Positions 42,635 to 50,067 of a stretch of 64,000 nt of DNA are shown here, one piece after another; the stretch's first letter is position 1; the number at the start of each line of letters is the position of its first letter. The notes below the pieces were generated by a model that searched no databases, was not told where the DNA came from, and saw nothing but the letters and a program-made list of their open reading frames with translations. The stretch is from the NCBI GenBank assembly GCA_023701205.1, contig JAMPXJ010000001.1:186001-250000 (forward strand), given 5' to 3'. The DNA is from Oligoflexia bacterium (GTDB taxonomy: Bacteria > Bdellovibrionota > UBA1018). Both the position numbers and the translations under genes were made by a program.

Positions 42635-43090
42635 TCAGTGGAGCAGGTCTCCGATCGTGGTGTCGACCGTGAGGAAATATCTGAAAGGATCGATGAAGCT
42701 GCCGCCGATGTAGACGCCGCTGCCCCGAACGGCCAACGCGTAGGTGTTGGAGCCGGAACCCGGGGGATTCCAATTCGGAATGAATCTCGCGCGGCACGTT
42801 CCCGCCGAACGCCAGATCCGCCGTGGGCGTCGCGGTGCCGATGCCGATGCTTCCGTTGGTGTAGGTGATGCCGGAGCCCAGTTTCTGGCTCGAGGAGCTG
42901 CCCGAGCGGAGATATAGCGAGTCATGGTGGTGAAGCGCGGAAGCATCCGAGCCGTCCGTCAGCGTGGCCAGGGTGCCTTGGGAGACGTTGCCCGAGACCT
43001 GGATCAGCTCATCCGCGCTCAGGCCCTGCAACGACCACATCCGTCAACGGGTTTACGCCTCCGGAGTCATACAGCCTGCCAAAAAGCACT
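42635..43090 (-). pseudogene. decayed tail-fibre/surface-type protein remnant
   Basis: Three minus-strand frames in succession carry pieces of one protein: LYDSGGVNPLTDVVVAGP near 43090-43030; then LQGLSADELIQVSGN, DGSDASALHHHDSLYL and NGSIGIGTATPTADLAFGG at about 43035-42795; then NTYALAVRGSGVYIGG and the C-terminal DPFRYFLTVDTTIGDLLH ending at the stop at 42635. The 'GIGTATPTA' and 'DASALHHH' motifs are typical of tail-fibre-like surface proteins. At least two frame changes show it is broken. It overlaps no other gene. Confidence 0.7.
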
Positions 43091-43149
43091 TGGCCCTGGG
43101 GAATGATCTAATCCGGCAGAATGATGAAGGAGCGGTCGCTGGGCAATGC

Positions 43150-43311
43150 TCACTGAATCGCGGGCGTTCTGACGGCATGGAGTGGGGGTCTTCCACCGCG
43201 TCGCGCTCGGGCATTGCGAGCAAGCTCACGGAGCTGTTTGCGGTTGCGCCAGACGAGATAAGCGACGCCTCCGATCAGGCCAAATTTTCGAAGCAAGAAG
43301 CGATAGACCAT
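43150..43311 (-). CDS. possible 53-residue membrane peptide
   Basis: An ATG-to-stop frame encoding a basic peptide with one short hydrophobic helix (FGLIGGVAYLVWRNRKQ), preceded by an in-frame stop. A GAGCGGG lies directly against the ATG, which is too close to be ideal. It sits between a pseudogene and a secreted-protein gene; it could be a real small protein or part of the degraded region. Confidence 0.3.
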   Translation of the reverse strand: MVYRFLLRKFGLIGGVAYLVWRNRKQLRELARNARARRGGRPPLHAVRTPAIQ

Positions 43312-43375
43312 TCCCGCTCAGGCTGCAAGAGCAAGGCCGGCTAGCATTGCCAGCTCGTTTCGCGATCTCATCTCG

Positions 43376-43789
43376 CTAATCTCGAAAGACGCTCGCGCTA
43401 TAATAGTCCGCTGCTTCAACATAAATCTCAAGATGGCATCCCGGCTCCATACGGATCGCAACCCGATTATCGCGTCCCGCGGGATTCACTCCGTCAGGCT
43501 TCACGAGCACCAGATCGGAGCCCAGCTCCGGAAAAGGGCAGTCGTTCGCCTTCATCTCGAGAACGATCGTCTGAACTCCGGGTAAGCCGGTCTCCGACAG
43601 GTAATCGAAGCGATGCCCGGCTTCGAAGCGAACGGGGGCGTCCAGCACGAGCTCCTGAAGCAGAAAGTACTTGATCCCCCAGTGGAGGTCGCCCCATTCC
43701 ATCCGTTCTCCCGCATCCGCTCGCACCGGGAAGCACTGTAAAAGCGAGGCCAGCAGCAGCACCGTACAAAAGAAGGGATTTTTTGCCAT
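43376..43789 (-). CDS. small secreted protein of unknown function
   Basis: A 137-residue exported protein: signal peptide (AKNPFFCTVLLLASLLQCF, cleavage near VRA-DA), then a beta-rich domain (MEWGDLHWGIKYFLLQELVLDAPVRFEAGHRFDYLSETGLPGVQ, given here only as a guide in parts). Two cysteines remain in the mature part (NDCPFP, PGCHLE). No family is recognised. Divergent from the SRAP gene, with a 109-bp gap. Confidence 0.65.
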   Translation of the reverse strand: MAKNPFFCTVLLLASLLQCFPVRADAGERMEWGDLHWGIKYFLLQELVLDAPVRFEAGHRFDYLSETGLPGVQTIVLEMKANDCPFPELGSDLVLVKPDGVNPAGRDNRVAIRMEPGCHLEIYVEAADYYSASVFRD

Positions 43790-43898
43790 GGCAGGAGCAC
43801 ACCATAGGGTCGGTCCGTTGGCAAGACGCCCCGCCGCGCATACCCAATTCTGAAGTCGCCAGGAACGAGCCGATAGGATATGGAAATCGGAATTCCTT

Positions 43899-44573
43899 AT
43901 GTGCGGCCGGGCATACGAAACCTACACTGACGAGGAGCTGGCATTCCGTTATCTCGGGCGGAATCCGCTGAATCTACCCAAACGCGCGCCCAACTACAAT
44001 TTCGCGCCCACGCAGCTCTCGCCCGTGGTCCGGGTGGTCGATGGCGAACGTCGCGTCGAACTCATGCATTGGCAGCTCATTCCCGCGTGGGAGCCGGAGT
44101 TCAAGACCCGGCTCTCTACGATCAATGCTCGCAGCGAGAGCGTTTTTGAGAGCCGCCTCTACAAGGACCTGGTCCTTCGCCAGCGCTGCATCGTGCCGCT
44201 CAGCGGGTTTTTCGAGTGGAAGCGCGAGCCGGACGGCAAGCATCCCTATGCCATCCGCTTGAAAGACGAGCCCATCATGAGTGTCGCGGGAATCTGGAAT
44301 GCCTGGCACAAAGGCTCCTCTTCGGAACGGCTTTCGTTCTCGATTCTGACGACGGAGGCCAACTCCTTCATGAGTTCCATTCATGATCGGATGCCGCTGA
44401 TCCTCTCCAGGGAAAACGAGGAGGGCTGGCTCGATCCGGAGCTGCGCGAGCCGCGGGCGATCCGGGAGCTGCTGAGGCCCTGTCCGGAGGATTGGCTCGA
44501 GGCCTGCGAGATTTCAACCCGGGTGAACGCGCCTCGAAACAACGATCCGGAGATCCTGAAGGCGGTGAGATAG
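43899..44573 (+). CDS. yedK: SRAP-domain protein (YedK/HMCES family)
   Basis: A 224-residue SOS response-associated peptidase. After removal of Met1 the invariant Cys2 (MCGR) can form a covalent thiazolidine link with abasic sites in single-stranded DNA. Other conserved parts are NYNFAPTQ, LIPAW, INARSE (with the key Asn), IVPLSGFFEW with the catalytic Glu, and HDRMPLIL. It shields abasic sites at replication forks. It is not linked to the lexA cassette and shows no obvious CATACA-type operator upstream. Confidence 0.95.
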   Translation: MCGRAYETYTDEELAFRYLGRNPLNLPKRAPNYNFAPTQLSPVVRVVDGERRVELMHWQLIPAWEPEFKTRLSTINARSESVFESRLYKDLVLRQRCIVPLSGFFEWKREPDGKHPYAIRLKDEPIMSVAGIWNAWHKGSSSERLSFSILTTEANSFMSSIHDRMPLILSRENEEGWLDPELREPRAIRELLRPCPEDWLEACEISTRVNAPRNNDPEILKAVR

Positions 44574-44581
44574 CTCCCGCG

Positions 44582-45619
44582 TCACCATTGCACGCCGATC
44601 CCGAGCGACAGCGTCCGGGCCTCCAGGGAAACTTCCCTTCCGGCGCGCGAATCCGGATGGATCAGCCGCAGCGAGGACAGGTCCAGATTCACGCTCAGGG
44701 AGCGTCCGCTCCGCCAATGCCAATGGTGGGCCAGGCCGAGGGCGGTCTCGCGGCTGCGCAGGGACAAGGGAACGATGCCGTCCGTGATGGGCGAGAACTT
44801 CAGATAGCCCGAAATGGAGCGCCTGAGTCCGGTGAAGTAGCGGAACTGGGGGTAGAGCTGCGGTCCGGCGATGTTTCGAAAGCCGAACTCCGCCGAAGGA
44901 ACGCTCATGGTGAGGAAGTAGATGCCGCCGAGCAGGGAAACAGAAAGGCGATCCGACTCGAGCATCTCCCAGCCGGCACGGAGATTCACGCCGAAAAAAC
45001 GAGCCTGGTCGGTCTCGCGCTCCGCGCCGAACGGGAGAAGATTCGCGAAGCCGCTGGCTTGAAGTTCCCATTGTCGTGGCACGAGCGTCGTGCGGACGTT
45101 CAGCTGGAGTGTCGGGCTGAACCAGCCGCGGCGGCTCAGGTCGGTTTCGGAGTAGCTCAACGAAGTGATCGCCAGGCCGAGATGAGTGCGGATCCGCGAG
45201 GCCGCGGTGGTCTGGATTTCGAGGCGATCCCGTCGCTCCTCGAAATCCGGGACGACGACGGTGACTTCCTGGGTCTCGACTTCTCCAAGGAGCCCGACGG
45301 CGCGCAACGTGATCCGTGTTTCGACGCTTTCGAGGGGGAGCTCCAATACGAAGTTCCCTTGGGAATCCGTCGGGATCTCCTCTTCCCAGAGGAGCTGCCA
45401 TTGGGCCCGCGCGAAGTGGCCGGGAATCCGGGCGAGCAGGGCCGGCCCGTGCGCCAGGTTCACGGTGGAGATTTCGAGCTTTTCCGGATGGATACTGAGA
45501 CCCGCGATCCCGGGTCGGGAAGCCGGGGCTGCCGGCGTGACGTCAGTTGCGGAAAAGGCCGGTGCCCCGGGTAGGGCAAGAAGCAACAATAGTGAAAGCA
45601 ATCTTTTCTGCTCTCTCAT
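44582..45619 (-). CDS. exported protein with Ig-like N-terminus and C-terminal beta-barrel
   Basis: A 345-residue protein with a signal peptide (about 1-23, ending AFSA). Residues about 40-125 form an Ig-like strand pattern ending in EVTVVVPDFEERRD; residues 135-345 alternate as membrane strands (LGLAITSLSYSETDLSRRGW, SPTLQLNVRTTL, FFGVNLRAGWEML, LSVSLLGGIYFL) and end in Trp (GIGVQW), as outer-membrane barrels do. Its ATG overlaps the stop of the SpoIIE-type phosphatase (ATGA), so both belong to one signalling unit. Function unknown; perhaps the outer-membrane sensor or output. Confidence 0.7.
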   Translation of the reverse strand: MREQKRLLSLLLLLALPGAPAFSATDVTPAAPASRPGIAGLSIHPEKLEISTVNLAHGPALLARIPGHFARAQWQLLWEEEIPTDSQGNFVLELPLESVETRITLRAVGLLGEVETQEVTVVVPDFEERRDRLEIQTTAASRIRTHLGLAITSLSYSETDLSRRGWFSPTLQLNVRTTLVPRQWELQASGFANLLPFGAERETDQARFFGVNLRAGWEMLESDRLSVSLLGGIYFLTMSVPSAEFGFRNIAGPQLYPQFRYFTGLRRSISGYLKFSPITDGIVPLSLRSRETALGLAHHWHWRSGRSLSVNLDLSSLRLIHPDSRAGREVSLEARTLSLGIGVQW

Positions 45620-47520
45620 ACCGCCTCCGTGAGTCGCTGGTTTCTGGGTACGCGGCCGACGACCAGAGTGACGTCATCCGAGAGCGAGCTCGCGGCGCTC
45701 CCGAGGAATTCGGAAAAGCCCGCCAGCACCCGATCGCGCGCCTGTTCGGGGGAGCACTCCTCGTCCCGCGCCCTGACCAGCAGGTCCAGCAGGAGCGACT
45801 TGGGCCAGCGCTGCTCGTTGGTATTATGGCACTCGAAGAGCCCATCCGTCGCCCAAAAGATCAGGTCATCTTCCTGAAGACGAAAGGACGAGACTTCCAC
45901 CTCGGGATCGGGGCCTTCTCCCAGGGCGGATCCGCCGCCCGCGGCCGCCGGCACGAATTCCCGCGAGCCGGATCGAAGCACGAGCGGCGGTCGATGGCCC
46001 GCATTGGCGGAGAGGAGCTCTCCCGTGCGCAAGTCAAGGATCGCACCTGTCATTGGCAGCGAGGCCGATCCTTTGGCGGACCGAAGGGTCGCGGAGTTGA
46101 GGCTTCGCATCGTCTCGAGAAGCCAGCGGCGCGCCTCGTCGGGGCTGCCCAGCTCCTGGTCGATCCGGGTGAGAAAGGCCCCCTGGACAGCGGCGGTCAG
46201 CAACGCAGCTGAGACGCCGTGTCCCGTGACGTCGCCGATCAGGATCGCGAGAAAGTTCCCCATCCGGCTGAACTGCCACCAGTCGCCGGCGCACTCCGTG
46301 CTGGGAAGCAGCGTGCCCGACAGCTCGAAACGCCCATCCCGGAACGCTTCCTGAGGAAGAAATCGCGTTTGAAGACTTCGGGCCGTCTCGAGCTCAAGCT
46401 GCATGCGCGCTTTCTGCGCGGTCGCGGCGAGCAGCTCCTGGATCCGGCCGGACATGAGGTCGAACGCGGAAGCCAGCCCGCTCACCTCGTCGGCGACCCA
46501 GACCGGAGCATGGACTCGCCCCGAGAAGTTCCCTTCGGCGATTCGATGCGTGGCCTGCCAGATCTCGCGGAGGCGCGCCGTGAGGCGGCGGGCGAGCACG
46601 ACGGCGATCCCGATTCCGATGATCAGGATTCCGGCTCCCGCCCAGGCGAAGCGCCGGCGCAGAAGATCGAGGGCTTCGAACGCGGCATCCTTCGGAAGAA
46701 AGCCGATCGCCATGAGCTCTCGGCCTCCGAGCCGTCGATAGGAGGCAAGCCATGCCTGGCCTTCAGGCGTGACCAGCTCGCGTGCGCCTTCCTCGAAATC
46801 CGAGCGCGCGAGCTCCTTCTGTGCCGCGGCGAAATCGGAATTCCTCATTCCCGGCGGATCGAGCGAAACGACCTCCCGGCCGTCCTGCTGGACCAGTCGG
46901 AAGGAGAGGTCCCTCCGGAACCGCCAGTTCTTCGCGAGGGGGCTGAGATCCAGCAGCACGATCATCATCAGCGGTTCGCCCGTGGCGGCATGCCCTTTGA
47001 CGCCGATCGGGATGAGGTGTTCCTCGAGCTTCCCCCCGATCAGCTCCCCGGAGTCGGGGAACCGCGCGGGTGTCCAGCCCAGAAGGCCGGGCAGGGCCGG
47101 CAGCGCGAGCCGCTGCGCGCGCGTTTCCGGCAGGAACTGCTCGAGAACTTCGAAGCGCTCTCCCGCGGGCTTGAGCAGGATCGCCGACTGGATATGAAAG
47201 GCTTCCCGTCCGCGCTCGAAGGTCGCGCGCAGGCCGTCGGTCCCTGCGGCGGGGCTGGCCAGGCTCTCGAGCCAGCGCGCGAAGAGCGCCGCGCGCCGGA
47301 TCGCATTGTCGGCGCCTTCGGCCGCGCTTCGCAGCTCGGCCAGATTGTGCTCGAAAAGATAAGAGGTCTTGTCCTCCACGAGCAGGGAGGTCGCGATCCA
47401 GAGGTAGGCCCAGAGGCTTGCGCCCAGGCTCGCCGCGAGGAGTGCCACGAATTTGCTTCTGAGGGAGAGATGGAGCTTAGGGCTAGTCACTCGGATATTC
47501 CAGTACTTGCTGTTCGGCAC
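45616..47520 (-). CDS. membrane sensor phosphatase, HAMP-SpoIIE (PP2C)
   Basis: A 634-residue protein: transmembrane helix about 24-46, a periplasmic sensor of about 230 residues, a second helix (WAGAGILIIGIGIAVVLARRL, about 290-312), HAMP (LREIWQATHRIAEGNFSGRV), a linking coiled coil, and a C-terminal PP2C/SpoIIE domain with metal-binding segments CAGDWW, IGDVTGHGVSAALLT, SANAGHRPPLV and ATDGLFE. Such phosphatases dephosphorylate STAS anti-anti-sigma proteins; a STAS protein is encoded 2 kb away. The GTG start at 47520 is uncertain; a GTG at 47490 is also possible. Confidence 0.9.
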   Translation of the reverse strand: MPNSKYWNIRVTSPKLHLSLRSKFVALLAASLGASLWAYLWIATSLLVEDKTSYLFEHNLAELRSAAEGADNAIRRAALFARWLESLASPAAGTDGLRATFERGREAFHIQSAILLKPAGERFEVLEQFLPETRAQRLALPALPGLLGWTPARFPDSGELIGGKLEEHLIPIGVKGHAATGEPLMMIVLLDLSPLAKNWRFRRDLSFRLVQQDGREVVSLDPPGMRNSDFAAAQKELARSDFEEGARELVTPEGQAWLASYRRLGGRELMAIGFLPKDAAFEALDLLRRRFAWAGAGILIIGIGIAVVLARRLTARLREIWQATHRIAEGNFSGRVHAPVWVADEVSGLASAFDLMSGRIQELLAATAQKARMQLELETARSLQTRFLPQEAFRDGRFELSGTLLPSTECAGDWWQFSRMGNFLAILIGDVTGHGVSAALLTAAVQGAFLTRIDQELGSPDEARRWLLETMRSLNSATLRSAKGSASLPMTGAILDLRTGELLSANAGHRPPLVLRSGSREFVPAAAGGGSALGEGPDPEVEVSSFRLQEDDLIFWATDGLFECHNTNEQRWPKSLLLDLLVRARDEECSPEQARDRVLAGFSEFLGSAASSLSDDVTLVVGRVPRNQRLTEAV

Positions 47521-47599
47521 CTCGGGCGGCTGAATTGAGTGGCAAAGATTGCGGCCGGACAGCAGTTGAATTCATGGCCCGAACGACCGATAGCGTGGA

Positions 47600-49486
47600 G
47601 TGGGAGTTGCGCGCGAAGTTCTCAAGGCCCGGGCTCTGGATGCCGGGATTCTGGCGATCTGCCTGGCCCTGGGCGGGAGCGCCATTTTTCTGGCGATCTC
47701 CGGCGGGTACTGGGTCGGAGAGCACTCGGCGGGATGGTATCCCCGCGCGGAGACCGGTCTGACGGCGGTGTTGTCGCGGATTTCGGGGACGGTGCGGTAT
47801 CGCCCTGCAGCCACTCCGCTATGGCGGGATCTCTTCGGCGAGCCGAAGGTCATTCAGGACGGATCCTCTGTTTTCACGGGTGCGCAAAGTCGGGCGCGCC
47901 TTCAGATCCGGGAGCTGGTGCTTGAGCTCATGCCCGACTCGCTCGTGAGCCTGGAGAGCCCGCGCCAATCAGAGGGCTTCGAGGCTTTCCGGATCGGCAA
48001 CGGCCGCGTGCGGCTCGCTTTGCCTTCGCGCCAGGGCGCCCTGCGCGTGGCTACGGGCTCGAAAAGCTATCTCCTGCGCTTTGATTCGCGCGCGGATCTT
48101 TCGGAATCCACGCGTACGGTGGAACTGGAGGCGGAGAAGGACGGTGCGCCGCTTCTGTTGCGCAGCGACTTCCCGTTGCGGATCGGCCCCGAGGGCGCGC
48201 TCCTCGAAAAAGGAATGGAAGCCGTGTTGAGCGAGGGGAGGGCGGCGATCCACGCCCCGCTCGCCGAGCTCCAGGCGCCCTTGGCAGGAGCACGGATTCT
48301 GGCTGCCGGGGACGCGCCCGCGCCGGTTGAGTTTCGTTTCGCGCGCGTTGGCGAGAAGCCGGTAGTCGTCGAGATCCAAGGTCCGCTGCCCGCGGAGGCT
48401 TTCCGTAGGCTCAGCGTGCCTGCGGGCGGGGCGGGCGCGAAAATCGAGCTGGGCGTAGGCGCCTATCGCTGGCGGGTCGTTGGGCAGGACGCTGCGCGCG
48501 CGACAGGCTGGGCGGATTTCGAGGTGCTCCCCCTGGCGCCTCCCGGAGTGATCGGCCCTTTGGATGGGGCCACGGTCGGTTTCGAGAAGGCGACGGTTCG
48601 TCTTACCTGGGAGCCTCTGGCGCCGGGCTTGGTCCCGGAGGTCCGGTTTTCCGGAATCTCCGAGCCGATACGCGGAGAGCTCGATGGCCTCACGCTGGAG
48701 CTGCCGCCGGGCGAGCACACCTGGCAGGTTCGCACTCGAGCGGAGAGTGGCGCCGTTTCGGAGTGGAGCGCGCCGAGAATGGTGTTCGTGCATCCTTCGG
48801 CTTCGGCGATCCCTGCGGGCATCGTATATCCCGCCATCGCGATCGCGGCCCCATCGCCCAGGAAGCTCCAGGCATCGCCTCTCGCGCGGGGAGTGATCGA
48901 GATTCTCCCAGCGATCAAGAGACTGACCCGCGATGGTCCGGGCTCGCGCTATTCGGAGGTCGTGGAGTTCCGGTGGAAGCGGCTGGCGGGCGCCAACGCA
49001 TACGAGGTGGAGATCTTTGACCGGAAGGGCGGGCGCATCGGCCCTTACCGGACCGCAACAGCGCAGGTGACGGTTCCTTCGCTGATCGATCCGGAAAAGG
49101 GGGGCTATTCCTGGCGGGTCACGGCCATCTTTTCAGACGGTTCGCGCCTGACGGGCTCTCGGCAGTTCGTTCGCGTCGAGGTCGCGCCTCCGGTCCTGAA
49201 GTTTCCCGAAGCGGGTGCGCGCGAGCGCGCCGGCGGACTCGTGATCCTGACTTGGGAGAGCCGCTCCTTCCGGGAGCGTTACCGGGTGGAGCTGGCCCGG
49301 GATGCGGGGTTCCTGCGTCGATTCGTTCCCGAGTCGGCGCAGACCCGGACAGAAGGAAAGCGTAATTACCTGAAGCTTCGTCCGCGGGAGCCAGGCGCGT
49401 ATTATTGGCGCGTGAAGGTCCTGACCGAGGGCACGGAGAGCGCCTGGAGCGAGGGTCGGCACTTTCTGCTCGAAGCGCCTCGTTGA
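47600..49486 (+). CDS. FecR-domain protein with fibronectin-like repeats
   Basis: A 628-residue membrane-anchored protein. A transmembrane helix (about 13-36) is followed by a FecR domain (about 55-150: LTAVLSRISGTVRYRP, VIQDGSSVFTGAQSRARLQI, VLELMPDSLVSLE), then a long beta region with at least three Ig/FN3-like units marked by W..Y..V patterns (GAYRWRVVGQDA, EHTWQVRTRAESG, GGYSWRVTAIFSDG, GAYYWRVKVLTEG). This architecture is common among FecR proteins of predatory and delta-type bacteria. It is divergent from the phosphatase by 79 bp. GTG 47600 is the likely start. Confidence 0.85.
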   Translation: MGVAREVLKARALDAGILAICLALGGSAIFLAISGGYWVGEHSAGWYPRAETGLTAVLSRISGTVRYRPAATPLWRDLFGEPKVIQDGSSVFTGAQSRARLQIRELVLELMPDSLVSLESPRQSEGFEAFRIGNGRVRLALPSRQGALRVATGSKSYLLRFDSRADLSESTRTVELEAEKDGAPLLLRSDFPLRIGPEGALLEKGMEAVLSEGRAAIHAPLAELQAPLAGARILAAGDAPAPVEFRFARVGEKPVVVEIQGPLPAEAFRRLSVPAGGAGAKIELGVGAYRWRVVGQDAARATGWADFEVLPLAPPGVIGPLDGATVGFEKATVRLTWEPLAPGLVPEVRFSGISEPIRGELDGLTLELPPGEHTWQVRTRAESGAVSEWSAPRMVFVHPSASAIPAGIVYPAIAIAAPSPRKLQASPLARGVIEILPAIKRLTRDGPGSRYSEVVEFRWKRLAGANAYEVEIFDRKGGRIGPYRTATAQVTVPSLIDPEKGGYSWRVTAIFSDGSRLTGSRQFVRVEVAPPVLKFPEAGARERAGGLVILTWESRSFRERYRVELARDAGFLRRFVPESAQTRTEGKRNYLKLRPREPGAYYWRVKVLTEGTESAWSEGRHFLLEAPR

Positions 49487-49511
49487 CACGCTCAGGCTGG
49501 CGCTCTAACGT
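49483..49511 (+). promoter_or_regulatory. promoter for the STAS protein, probably leaderless
   Basis: TTGACA (49483-49488), 17-bp spacer, TAACGT (49506-49511); the ATG is at 49519, within a base or two of the predicted transcription start. The -35 box overlaps the FecR stop codon. No ribosome site is present. Confidence 0.6.
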
Positions 49512-49518
49512 ATTCAGG

Positions 49519-50067
49519 ATGTCGATCATCGCCGCTCTCGGCTCCGGCAGGAGCATCAAGATCGAAGCTCAGGTCTCTCTCGAGGAGAAGAGGGTGACGT
49601 TCGCTTTCCGGGGCGTGCTCGAGGAAGAGAAGCCCTTGGATGCCGTCGCCGAATACCTCAATGGGATGCGGCAGACGATCGAGGAGGTCGTGTTCGACCT
49701 CTCCGGGGTCGAGCGCATCAATTCTTCCGGAGTGCGCTGCTGGCTGGATTTCATGAAGAGGATCCAAGGGTATCCGTTCCGCTTCCGTTTCGGCGGGGTG
49801 AGCGAGTTCTTCCTCGAACAGGCCAACGCGAAACCTTGGATGCTCGGCAAGCGCCCCCTCCCGATCGACAGCTTCGAAGCCCCCTACTTCTGCGAGACCT
49901 GCTCAAGCCGGACCGTGCGCACGCTGCGGACGGCGGAGCTGGATCTCAAAGCCGAGCCGTTCAGGGCGCCATCCGCCTCGTGCGAAAGCTGCGGCAAGCC
50001 CATGCGGCTTGACGAATCGGAAGAATATTTCTTTCAGTTCCTCAAACGCCTCAGCTCGCTCCGTTGA
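49519..50067 (+). CDS. STAS-like protein with C-terminal zinc ribbon
   Basis: A 182-residue cytoplasmic protein. Residues about 10-110 follow a STAS fold (KIEAQVSLEEKRVTFAFRG, EEVVFDLSGVERINSSGVRCWLDFM), with the Ser pair in RINSSGV where anti-anti-sigma factors are phosphorylated. The C-terminus has two CXXC pairs (FCETCSS, SCESCGKP) that should bind zinc. It is a natural substrate for the SpoIIE-type phosphatase encoded on the other strand. Its 3' end overlaps the convergent lipoprotein gene by 17 bases. Confidence 0.8.
   Translation: MSIIAALGSGRSIKIEAQVSLEEKRVTFAFRGVLEEEKPLDAVAEYLNGMRQTIEEVVFDLSGVERINSSGVRCWLDFMKRIQGYPFRFRFGGVSEFFLEQANAKPWMLGKRPLPIDSFEAPYFCETCSSRTVRTLRTAELDLKAEPFRAPSASCESCGKPMRLDESEEYFFQFLKRLSSLR

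Noticed and set aside
42635-43090. Fibre-like fragment considered as evidence of a prophage
   Set aside because: No capsid, terminase, portal, integrase or lysis genes are near; a single decayed surface-type gene is more likely.
42964-43344. Plus-strand frame of 126 codons
   Set aside because: It runs antisense through the fibre relic and has no protein-like pattern.
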